Origin: Corynebacterium hindlerae
GTDB lineage: Bacteria; Actinomycetota; Actinomycetes; Mycobacteriales; Mycobacteriaceae
DNA: 64,000 bases
Assembly (NCBI RefSeq): GCF_014117265.1
Contig: NZ_CP059833.1
Location: 2,077,069 to 2,141,068 of the forward strand
Direction: 5' to 3'
The first letter of the stretch is position 1. Every line of letters starts with the position of its first letter. The notes below the pieces were generated by a model that saw only the letters and a program-made list of their open reading frames with translations, ran no database searches and was not told where the DNA came from. The position numbers were made by a program, and so were the translations under genes. This document shows positions 54,422 to 61,452 of this stretch, in pieces.

Positions 54422-54464
54422 TTAAAGTGACAAGGCCCAACGGGCCGCCAACCCCTAACAAAAC

Positions 54465-54495
54465 AAACACCGCCTGACTAGGTCAGACGGTGTTT
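54465..54495 (-). terminator. Terminator of the tRNA gene disrupted by the prophage
   Basis: AAACACCGCCTGAC (54465-54478) pairs with GTCAGACGGTGTTT (54482-54495) with one mismatch. On the minus strand it is followed by TTTGTTTTG. It directly follows the 3' end of the tRNA fragment, so it is the original tRNA terminator left on the bacterial side. Confidence 0.8.
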
Positions 54496-54501
54496 TACTT
54501 G

Positions 54502-54540
54502 TGCGCCATCAGGGACTTGAACCCCGAACCCACTGGTTAA
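54502..54540 (-). other. Prophage attachment site: 3' part of a tRNA gene, probably tRNA-Lys
   Basis: Read on the minus strand, 39 bases match the 3' half of a tRNA: TTAA as the end of the anticodon loop, the variable region, T-arm GGGGTTCAAGTCCC and the acceptor strand ending GGCGCA. Nothing tRNA-like lies further 5'. Only the last two anticodon bases (TT) remain, so Lys (CTT/TTT) or Asn (GTT) fit; Lys is favoured by the arm sequences. The integrase gene starts within 80 bases. The intact tRNA should be restored at the other prophage end, beyond the window. Confidence 0.82.
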
Positions 54541-54618
54541 ACGCGTTACCGGCGTGACCTGCAGAATTTCATCACCAAAATGAACACAACCACACATCAC
54601 GCCTGTAACATACGTCAC

Positions 54619-55425
54619 ATGTATAACAACGAAACGATCCTGCAGGGGTGGCAAACTGAACTACGCGCCGTCGGAAAAACGCATGGCACGATCACGGTCA
54701 GGACGTCACACATACGGCGGTGCCTCGAGCACGTCGGCAAGCCAGTCCACGACGTCACACGTGCCGATCTAATCGACTGGCTAGCCGCGTCCAATTGGGG
54801 ACCGGCAGCCCGTAAATCCGCCCGGTCCAGCCTTAGGACGTTCTGGCAGTGGTGCGCCGCCACCGGTGTATGTGATGACGTCGCTAGTACTATCCCGGCT
54901 GTGCGCCAACCGCGCACCGTGCCCCGGCCATGTCCAGATGTGATGATCCGTGACGCGATAGCCCGCGCCCCCGATCACGTTGCACTAGCAATAGAGATCA
55001 TGGCCACCACCGGCGCTAGACGTGAGGAATGCGCCAAAATCAGGGCTAGCGACGTCGTGCCAGCGGGGCGGGGCTGGTCCTTGAGGATCACCGGCAAGGG
55101 CGGTCACACGCGGCTAGTACCTCTACCACCTCACCTAGCTAAGCGGATCAAGGCCCGGCCCGGGTGGACATTCCCGGGCGGGGTTGACGGCCACATTTCC
55201 GCCGGGTGGCTCGGAAAACTCATTACCCGCTACCTACCGGACGGCTACACCCCACACAAGTTACGTCACAGGTACGGAACAACCGCCTATGAGCATTCCC
55301 ACGACCTACGCGCCGTGCAAGAGCTGTTAGGGCACCGGAAGATAGACACCACACAGGTTTACGTAGCGGTGTCTACCACGTCGCTAGTGGACTCAGCGCG
55401 CGCCACGTGGCGCGTGGCTAGCTAG
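54619..55425 (+). CDS. int: Phage integrase, tyrosine recombinase
   Basis: The 268-residue protein (from ATG 54619) has an N-terminal SAM-like domain and a catalytic domain with Arg in TTGARREECAKI, Lys in ITGKGGHTRLVP, HKLRHRYGT (His-x-x-Arg), and LGHRKIDTTQVYV with the nucleophile Tyr. It recombines the phage site with the tRNA-derived site next to it. An in-frame ATG at 54580 would add 13 residues; neither start has a clear ribosome site. Its 3' end overlaps the 3' end of the convergent fibre gene by eight bases. Confidence 0.92.
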   Translation: MYNNETILQGWQTELRAVGKTHGTITVRTSHIRRCLEHVGKPVHDVTRADLIDWLAASNWGPAARKSARSSLRTFWQWCAATGVCDDVASTIPAVRQPRTVPRPCPDVMIRDAIARAPDHVALAIEIMATTGARREECAKIRASDVVPAGRGWSLRITGKGGHTRLVPLPPHLAKRIKARPGWTFPGGVDGHISAGWLGKLITRYLPDGYTPHKLRHRYGTTAYEHSHDLRAVQELLGHRKIDTTQVYVAVSTTSLVDSARATWRVAS

Positions 55426-56311
55426 TGAACCACAACGCGCCGCCGGTGTATGTCTCACTATTCCGTGGCACCTGCGTCGCAAAGATGTACCCGTCTTGAA
55501 TGTGGATAATTGGCCCCGGTGCACTCGAGCCGTATAGCTGGAAACGGACAGGGCCGGGGGGCTGCATATCATACGGCGCTTGACCGATCAGAACCTGCGA
55601 TCCGGTTTGCTTAAAGCTGATATTTTCAAAGGACACGCCGCCAATAGGGCCCGCTTTCTTGAATGTCGCTTTGCCTGTGAAAGCGTCACTGTCCAGTGTT
55701 TCGGGTGCCTCGAGCGTCAGGCCCGCGCCGTCCTTGCCAGCCGGGCCAGCGGGGCCGGTAGCACCGTCCTTACCCGCCGGGCCAGCGGGGCCGGTAGCAC
55801 CGTCCTTACCCGCCGGGCCTCGGACGGTCCCCACATCGGTGAAGCGATCCCCATTCCAGATGTGAAGGTGGCCGTCGTTCTCGGTGATCCACGCCCGGCC
55901 AATGTCATCACGTGACAGGCCGCTAGGCAGCGAGCGACTATCAGGCACCGCGCCCGCGATCGTTACGCTAGTACCGTCCTTGCCAGCGGGGCCAGCGGGG
56001 CCGGTAGCACCTCGAGCACCTGCAGGGCCCTTGAGGGATTCCAGCCACGCGGCGACCTCGCCATGAAATCCCTCGTTTCGAGCGACCTCGAATGCGCTTA
56101 GCCCTTGAGGGCCACGCGGTCCAGCGGGACCCGCCGGGCCGGTAGGACCGTCCTTACCCGCTGGTCCAGCGGGGCCGGTATCACCCTTCGGAATCTGCAG
56201 AATCTGTTCTTCGACTTTCCGCGCTAGCGCCTCAATATCATGAGCCCCTTTATAAACCGGGTCAGTAGCTAGCGGAAATGGAAACTGAAACGTTGGTGTT
56301 CTACTCGGCAT
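55418..56311 (-). CDS. Collagen-like phage tail fibre/host-interaction protein
   Basis: The 297-residue protein begins with a short N-terminal domain, then has Gly-X-Y stretches (GDTGPAGPAGKDGPTGPAGP and others) broken by SAFEVARNEGFHGEVAAWLESLKGPAG, a type often found in tail-fibre trimerisation segments. A second Gly-X-Y run follows, then a beta-rich C-terminal domain of about 90 residues that probably binds the host. It is the last gene of the late operon; the ATG overlaps the previous gene, with AAGGGGG before it. The repeat region contains an exact 36-nt tandem duplication. Receptor is unknown. Confidence 0.87.
   Translation of the reverse strand: MPSRTPTFQFPFPLATDPVYKGAHDIEALARKVEEQILQIPKGDTGPAGPAGKDGPTGPAGPAGPRGPQGLSAFEVARNEGFHGEVAAWLESLKGPAGARGATGPAGPAGKDGTSVTIAGAVPDSRSLPSGLSRDDIGRAWITENDGHLHIWNGDRFTDVGTVRGPAGKDGATGPAGPAGKDGATGPAGPAGKDGAGLTLEAPETLDSDAFTGKATFKKAGPIGGVSFENISFKQTGSQVLIGQAPYDMQPPGPVRFQLYGSSAPGPIIHIQDGYIFATQVPRNSETYTGGALWFTS
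55741..55820. repeat. Exact 36-nt tandem repeat in the collagen-like gene
   Basis: A 36-nt unit (55741-55776) is repeated exactly at 55777-55812, with the first 8 nt again at 55813-55820. It encodes 12 residues, GATGPAGPAGKD, per unit on the minus strand. Such units allow length change of the collagen-like stalk by slippage. Confidence 0.95.
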
Positions 56312-57674
56312 ATATTCCCCCTTGCGTAATGTGTTCTAAATCAGCCCATGTGACAGATTCATCTATGAATGGTGCACGGTGCCAGTTAATACTGTTGTCT
56401 AGCAGTTTCCACGGCAGCGGGTTATCCGCTGTGTCTCCTTTGCCAACCCATACACATTTAAGCGTTGAAAGCCACTTTTTGCCATTCCAAACAAGTGTGC
56501 CACCAATAGGTGAAATGGTCGGCTGAATTGCGAAACCAATCGACCGCAATACGTCTTGTAACTTAGAGTTTTTGACAATTCCGACAATATTAGATTCCCA
56601 GGTGTGAATCCAGAATTTAATCTGTTCTTCCGTAAATTCATCGGATATAAAAGTTAATTCCGGTATTTCTGGCAGGAAACATGTTTGCACTAGCTGTTCC
56701 GCTGTTTTTTCAAGCAGTGGGCGTGTGGTGTCCTTGATCACAAGGTTGCTGTTCCATGACATAGTAGAATTGCCTGGCAACGTAGTACTTTTGGGCCGTA
56801 TCGTGCGCTGTGTTTCTGTATCGTCCAGGTTAAAGCCATGTACAATTAAGGCGCTTACCTCGGTTCTTGGACCGAAAGTAAACTCAATCTTTGAGCGCAC
56901 GTCATTGCCATCAATGCTCACAGTGTCAACTGGGCGTTGCTGACGTTTGCCAGATGTGTTAACTACCACTAATTCATCTGTTTTTACTTTAATTTCAGGG
57001 AGTAATGCCCCGGTTTTACTTTGCCTGAAAATGCCGAACACTTCGGCGGATTTGCGCCCGGTGGGGTAGACGTTTGTGTCTCCTGGCCGCCTAGTCCATG
57101 TGCCAGCGTCGAATGCGTGGTAAAAACTCTTCGCTGCAGTGAGTTTAGTCATGATATCTTGCTCACTAAACAGGCGAACAGACTCGTTTTTCCATTTGTC
57201 GGGCACCCAAAATGTAATGTTGCGTGTGGTGCGCCCGGTAAATTGCAGATCAAACGCCTGTTTATACGCGTATGTTCTAAACCATTGTTCTTTGTTTATG
57301 TACTCGGAGCCAAAGAACCCCATCGGATCGACGGCGGTAATTTCAGTGTCCCAAATGTCACCGTCTTTATCAGTACTCACGTAGCGCGTCGTGATGTTGC
57401 GCACAATGCCATCAAACAGGGTCACCAATTGCTTGTTGACGGTGATTAGAACATCTACTCGAGAACGCCCGGGGATAGGGTAACCGCGATGTAATTTACC
57501 TGTGCGGTGTCGTATGGTAAACGTCGCTGTTGACGGGTCGGCGTGTGAAAAGATGTTTATCCGCCCCCACTTGATGGACAGGTCAGCTAGGACCGCGTGC
57601 CCCTCGGTGTCCCATGACTCGACTGTATCACCCGGGGGAACTCCATCTATTCGCACAAACGGTTGAATAATCAT
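56301..57674 (-). CDS. Phage minor tail protein
   Basis: The 457-residue protein follows the tape measure gene, where siphoviruses encode distal tail/tail-associated proteins. It contains beta-rich sequence such as DVLITVNKQLVTLFDGIVRNI near residue 80 and a central region that may be carbohydrate- or baseplate-related, but I recognise no catalytic motif. The DNA is clearly AT-richer (for instance around 56540-57300) than the genes on either side, suggesting a different origin for this module. It overlaps the tape measure stop by four bases (ATGA). Confidence 0.75.
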   Translation of the reverse strand: MIIQPFVRIDGVPPGDTVESWDTEGHAVLADLSIKWGRINIFSHADPSTATFTIRHRTGKLHRGYPIPGRSRVDVLITVNKQLVTLFDGIVRNITTRYVSTDKDGDIWDTEITAVDPMGFFGSEYINKEQWFRTYAYKQAFDLQFTGRTTRNITFWVPDKWKNESVRLFSEQDIMTKLTAAKSFYHAFDAGTWTRRPGDTNVYPTGRKSAEVFGIFRQSKTGALLPEIKVKTDELVVVNTSGKRQQRPVDTVSIDGNDVRSKIEFTFGPRTEVSALIVHGFNLDDTETQRTIRPKSTTLPGNSTMSWNSNLVIKDTTRPLLEKTAEQLVQTCFLPEIPELTFISDEFTEEQIKFWIHTWESNIVGIVKNSKLQDVLRSIGFAIQPTISPIGGTLVWNGKKWLSTLKCVWVGKGDTADNPLPWKLLDNSINWHRAPFIDESVTWADLEHITQGGIYAE

Positions 57675-59560
57675 GCCGTGCGCAGCCCTTCCAACCCGGT
57701 AAGTTCGTCGGTGTCTCGGAGTGCCGCGCGAATGGTCTCAGCTAGGAAACGCTCATTGCCTACAGCCCCGTGAACGGTGACGTTCACGACGATGGGGGCT
57801 GTCTCGGAGCGGGGAGCGGGGCGCTGCAAGAGCGCCGCGAGATGGCCACCATACACGCCGCCATCGGTAGCGCCGTGGAACTCGTACACACCGCCACCAC
57901 CGAACGGGTCGGCCCCGAAAACGTCCCCAAAATCAGGCACGGGGAGATTAGCGACCCATTGGCCAAAATCTTTCAGCCACTCAATAGCGATACTCAGCTT
58001 ATCGACCAGCGCATCCAGCCAGCCTAGAGCCGTGGAAATAGCGCTGACGAAAATGTCACCGACAGCCAGACCGACTCCACCTAGTACCTGTGCGAGCCAC
58101 TCCAGGATCGGGGCTAGCGCCTCCACGATCCCCACGAATGCAGGCAGCAAACTTTTCACTATCTCGACCAGTGGCGGGATAATCGGCATAATCGCGTCGA
58201 TCAGGCCGATAAAGATATCCGCCAATGTCACTAGCACAGGGGCTAGCGCATTCACGACGTCTACCAGGGCGGGAATCAGTGCTTTAGCGACCTCACCTAG
58301 TGGTGGGATAATCGGCAGTAGAGCCTGGATAAGGTCGCTAATTACGCCGGCTAGCTGTGGGAACAGCGGGGCGACATCCTCCATAGCGTCCTGCAGGATC
58401 GGGAACACTTCGGCGGCGACCTCGGAGACAGCACGGATCACCGGCTGGAAGGCGTCGGCCATGATCCCGATAGCGTCGATGATCGGCGGGATCACAGGTG
58501 CTAGCGCGTCCAGCGCACCTACTAGCAGGTCACCTAGCAGCTGTGCAATTGACTGCACTAACGGGGCGACGGCTATCACCGCGTCAGCTAGCGCGGTACC
58601 CACGACCGCCACCACCTCAGCCAGTGGCGGGAGCAACGGGGCGACGGCCTCGGTTAGTGCTGCGATACCTTCCATGACAGGACCGAATGCGGGGGCAAGG
58701 ATATTCAGCGCATCGACCAGGGCGACACCGGCCACATCAGCTATCTGTGCTAGCGGATCGACCATAGCCCCGATAGTGACGCCTAGCGCCTCGAATATGC
58801 CACCTAGCGACGGGCCTAGCGCAACACCCAACTCTGCTAGCAGGTCCATAAGCGACCCTAGCAGGACGCCTAGGCCATCAACGGCGGTAGCAAAGCTGTC
58901 CACAAGGGCGGTCATGGTGCCGTTCGCGGCGTACTCGGTGAATTTGTCACCAATGACAGCGAGGAAGCCGCCAAATGATTCACCTAGACGCGCGGCGACC
59001 GGCTCCAACGCGGGGCCGATTTGCAGGAACCCGGATATAAGGTCATTAAGTCCAGGCCCCATGCTTGATATGAACTCTTCACCCGCTGCAGTGAGTGCCT
59101 GCAGCTCGGGGACACTATCGCTAATGGTGTCCAGGACGCCCCCGAACACTTCGGCGGTGGTGGCAGACAGGCTAGCGATATGCGGCGTAAGCTCTTCGAT
59201 CACGCTTCCAAGGCGCGCGAACGGGTCCGCTAGGCCCTCTGCAAACTCAGCTGACGCGGCCTCTTTCAGGCCCTCGAACGCCGGGCCCGCTTCGGCGGCT
59301 GCCTCTTTCAGACCCTCGAATCCAAGCGCGACCGCGCCAATGGCAGGGGCTACGGCAGCGCTTAGCGCTGCAGCACCCGCGGCGACTTGACCCAACGCGC
59401 CGCCGGTAATGGCGATACCGGACGCAATAGATGTAGATATCGCTGTGAGCTTAGTGAAGCTGCGAATGAGTCCGTCGGTAGCTTCAGCCGCTTTTTTAAA
59501 TCCGCGCGTGTTGGAATCGGAGACAATGCGGATCGACACCATAGCGGTTTTTTTAGCCAT
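57671..59560 (-). CDS. Tape measure protein
   Basis: The 629-residue protein starts MAKKTAMVSIRIVSDSNTRGF and consists mostly of long Ala/Leu/Val/Pro-rich amphipathic and hydrophobic stretches with repeated APVIPPIIDAI- and PLVEIVK-type segments. It is the tail-length ruler, here short for a siphovirus, implying a tail of roughly 90-100 nm if the usual 1.5 angstrom per residue holds. Its start overlaps the end of the frameshifted chaperone gene by eight bases. The gene has about twenty-two CTAG tetranucleotides, a strong excess. Repeated near-identical blocks occur through the middle. Confidence 0.9.
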   Translation of the reverse strand: MAKKTAMVSIRIVSDSNTRGFKKAAEATDGLIRSFTKLTAISTSIASGIAITGGALGQVAAGAAALSAAVAPAIGAVALGFEGLKEAAAEAGPAFEGLKEAASAEFAEGLADPFARLGSVIEELTPHIASLSATTAEVFGGVLDTISDSVPELQALTAAGEEFISSMGPGLNDLISGFLQIGPALEPVAARLGESFGGFLAVIGDKFTEYAANGTMTALVDSFATAVDGLGVLLGSLMDLLAELGVALGPSLGGIFEALGVTIGAMVDPLAQIADVAGVALVDALNILAPAFGPVMEGIAALTEAVAPLLPPLAEVVAVVGTALADAVIAVAPLVQSIAQLLGDLLVGALDALAPVIPPIIDAIGIMADAFQPVIRAVSEVAAEVFPILQDAMEDVAPLFPQLAGVISDLIQALLPIIPPLGEVAKALIPALVDVVNALAPVLVTLADIFIGLIDAIMPIIPPLVEIVKSLLPAFVGIVEALAPILEWLAQVLGGVGLAVGDIFVSAISTALGWLDALVDKLSIAIEWLKDFGQWVANLPVPDFGDVFGADPFGGGGVYEFHGATDGGVYGGHLAALLQRPAPRSETAPIVVNVTVHGAVGNERFLAETIRAALRDTDELTGLEGLRTA

Positions 59561-59702
59561 GGCTAGCCTCCTCCAGTATCTCTATCATCGTGTCGATCAT
59601 GCGGGGGTCCTCCTCTAGCAGGACGCTAGGGGGTATCCCGGTTTTCAGCGCCAGGGCGGCGATCACACGCCCGGCGCCGTGGTAGGGTCCAGCGCTGAAG
59701 TT
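59553..59702 (-). CDS. Tail assembly chaperone T part (predicted -1 frameshift product)
   Basis: In the -1 frame relative to the upstream chaperone gene, an open stretch follows the in-frame stop (59705-59703) and encodes NFSAGPYHGAGRVIAALALK-TGIPPSVLLEEDPRM, ending ILEEASHG and TAA at 59553. It has no start codon or ribosome site. The GIPPSVLLE-DPR pattern is the usual C-terminal extension of siphoviral GT chaperones. The shift must occur between 59702 and 59666; I saw no canonical heptamer, though GGACCCT and GCCGGGC are candidates. It overlaps the tape measure start. Confidence 0.75.
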   Translation of the reverse strand, partial: NFSAGPYHGAGRVIAALALKTGIPPSVLLEEDPRMIDTMIEILEEASHG

Positions 59703-59941
59703 TCATCCACAGCTTCGACCAGCTCCGCATCATTTAGAAATTCGTCAAATTGGCCGGCGAATACTCCATTCCGGTTAAGGGAATGCCACGCGAGGAACGC
59801 GACGGCGGTTAGGCGCGATGTTTCAGAATCAATGCCGCCCCAATCACGAATACGGGCGGTGCGCTCGTACGCGACCATGTCAGACATGATCACGCTAGCG
59901 ATCTCACTACGGCCATTAACAAAGTTGACTTTTACCTGCAT
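59663..59941 (-). CDS. Tail assembly chaperone G
   Basis: The 92-residue protein begins MQVKVNFVNGRSEIASVI and lies directly before the tape measure gene, the fixed place of the G chaperone that keeps the tape measure protein soluble during tail assembly. The length and acidic C-terminal part (NDAELVEAVDE) fit. It ends at TGA 59663, and translation can pass into the T part by a -1 shift. Its start follows the HK97 gp10-like gene stop with no spacer. Confidence 0.8.
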   Translation of the reverse strand: MQVKVNFVNGRSEIASVIMSDMVAYERTARIRDWGGIDSETSRLTAVAFLAWHSLNRNGVFAGQFDEFLNDAELVEAVDETSALDPTTAPGV

Positions 59942-60334
59942 TTATTTACCTTTCACTTGGCGAATTGCTTTCTCGACCGCGTCCATGTAAGCCTCGATCC
60001 AAATATGCTCGTTATTTGTCGCTGCCTCGGTCATGAACGGGTTAGCTTTAATGCCGCGTGCCTGCCAACCCCAATGGATCGGCCCGGCATAGGGGACGGC
60101 CTTTTTACCGGCTCGGACAATTCCCGCCCGCTGGGTAGCACCAACACGCAAGGACGCTTTCAGCGCCCCGGTTTTCACAGGTGCCAACCCGGCAGCGATA
60201 GGGAGGATAGAGCGGGCGGCCTCTCGGTTAGCCTCTCGGAGCTGCGATAGATCACCGCCCGCCTGTTTCAGCGTGCGCCTAAGCTCACGCGCACCCTTGA
60301 CGTGGGTGCTCGCTGAAACGAATCCGTTGGCCAT
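59942..60334 (-). CDS. HK97 gp10-like head-tail/tail completion protein
   Basis: The 130-residue basic protein has ALKASLRVGATQR and VPYAGPIHWGW, the signature of the HK97 gp10/SPP1 gp16-17 type minor proteins that complete the neck or tail. In many phages this gene precedes the major tail gene; here it follows it. The start ATG lies two bases after the major tail gene stop. Confidence 0.8.
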   Translation of the reverse strand: MANGFVSASTHVKGARELRRTLKQAGGDLSQLREANREAARSILPIAAGLAPVKTGALKASLRVGATQRAGIVRAGKKAVPYAGPIHWGWQARGIKANPFMTEAATNNEHIWIEAYMDAVEKAIRQVKGK

Positions 60335-60336
60335 GG

Positions 60337-60780
60337 TTACTCGGACTCAGGGGTGAACGATGGTACCCCAATAATCGGGAATTCCACATCACTAGTGGGC
60401 TTCGATCCGACATCACCGCCAATGGTGACGGCGCGCACTTCGACGGTGCCCTTCACCACGGCAGCACTCTTAGAGTCCTTCGGCTTGAACTCAAACGGCA
60501 CCGTCTTGCCGTCGTTCTGCCAGGACCAGTCAATGATCCCGCCCTTTTTGAGGGTCTGGAAGCAGGTGACCTTGAGGGCTGCAGATTCCCGCCGTTCACC
60601 TGGGAGGGTGCGCCCGGACAGCACCATGACGCTATCTCCCGTTGACGGGTTCCGCTCAACGGTCACGGATTTGACGTAGTCGGACCACTCGTTTTTTGCT
60701 CCCTCGGAGCCGAAAATCAGGGTGCCGGGGCCTAGGGTCAGGTATTTAGGATCACTGCTAGTAGGTAGTGGTGATGTCAT
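60337..60780 (-). CDS. Major tail protein
   Basis: The 147-residue protein begins MTSPLPTSSDPKYLTLGPGTL and has beta-rich sequence (VERNPSTGDSVMVLSGRTL, LKVTCFQTLKKGG), as expected for a tail-tube subunit. It lies between the connector genes and the gp10-like gene. The assignment rests on size, fold impression and position. TAGGAGAATCCCCAATG gives a good ribosome site. Confidence 0.7.
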   Translation of the reverse strand: MTSPLPTSSDPKYLTLGPGTLIFGSEGAKNEWSDYVKSVTVERNPSTGDSVMVLSGRTLPGERRESAALKVTCFQTLKKGGIIDWSWQNDGKTVPFEFKPKDSKSAAVVKGTVEVRAVTIGGDVGSKPTSDVEFPIIGVPSFTPESE

Positions 60781-60791
60781 TGGGGATTCTC

Positions 60792-61139
60792 CTATAGCTC
60801 GATAGTGAGGGTGAGGGCGGGGACAGCGACGCCGGTCGCTGGGAGGGTCAGCGCCTGCAGCTGTGACTCAATGGGGATCATTCCGTCAGCGAGCACACTT
60901 TTTAACATGCGGGTGAGCTGGTCTAGTGCGTACGCCATGCCGGTATCGGCTGCGGTGAGGTGCACGGCAGCTGTCGCGGTGATGAACCGGCCGCCAAATT
61001 CGGCGGCGTCGATATCGTCCACGGTGACCAGTGCGCCCGGTAGCTGGATCAGGTCAGGGTCAATCGTGGCGGGCACACCGGCAGCGGTGAGACGATCGGC
61101 GAGCGCTTTCAGCGCCCCGGTGAGGTGTGTCGGGTCCAT
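60792..61139 (-). CDS. Phage head-tail joining or tail terminator protein
   Basis: The 115-residue protein begins MDPTHLTGALKALADRL. Position (after the connector, before the major tail gene) and size point to a tail terminator or head completion role. The start ATG 61139 lies four bases after the previous stop; a longer upstream frame overlaps the connector gene and is not preferred. I recognise no motif that decides between the two roles. Confidence 0.65.
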   Translation of the reverse strand: MDPTHLTGALKALADRLTAAGVPATIDPDLIQLPGALVTVDDIDAAEFGGRFITATAAVHLTAADTGMAYALDQLTRMLKSVLADGMIPIESQLQALTLPATGVAVPALTLTIEL

Positions 61140-61143
61140 GTGA

Positions 61144-61452
61144 TCACCCCACCTGTGGGCGCGACCAACCGCCAAGGCCTAGCAGCATGGAAGCCTGTGG
61201 ATCATGGCGCTGGACCCATGACGCGCCCTCTTCACTAAAGGCCTGCATGCCGCCCGGTGTGCCCCGGCGACGCCACAGGTGAGCCGCGAGCATGACAGCG
61301 CCCTGCTTAATTCGTGGCGTCCACTCTTCGGCGGTGCCGTGCCAGCCCTCGACCGTGGACACCACGGCAGCTACCACCGCGTCCAGTGCTGACAGATCAG
61401 GTTCACCTACCTGGATTTTCAGCCATGCCTGCACATCGTCACGGGTGATCAT
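61144..61452 (-). CDS. Phage head-tail connector protein
   Basis: The 102-residue helical protein begins MITRDDVQAWLKIQVGEP and resembles the gp6-like (HK97/SPP1 gp15) connector adaptors that follow the capsid gene. RIKQGAVMLAAHLWRRRG is the conserved helical segment. Its ATG overlaps the capsid gene stop by one base. Confidence 0.75.
   Translation of the reverse strand: MITRDDVQAWLKIQVGEPDLSALDAVVAAVVSTVEGWHGTAEEWTPRIKQGAVMLAAHLWRRRGTPGGMQAFSEEGASWVQRHDPQASMLLGLGGWSRPQVG

Noticed and set aside
55741..55820. Tandem repeats as a CRISPR array
   Set aside because: The repeat units touch without spacers and encode Gly-X-Y residues of a fibre protein. No cas genes are present in the window.
57777..59390. 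A 537-codon plus-strand frame opposite the tape measure gene
   Set aside because: Its Ser/Thr/Ala/Pro-only composition mirrors the repetitive tape measure codons; no ribosome site or family is visible.
57671..59560. Tape measure gene as a repeat-rich secreted toxin or adhesin
   Set aside because: There is no signal peptide, and its position after a frameshifting chaperone fits only a tape measure protein.
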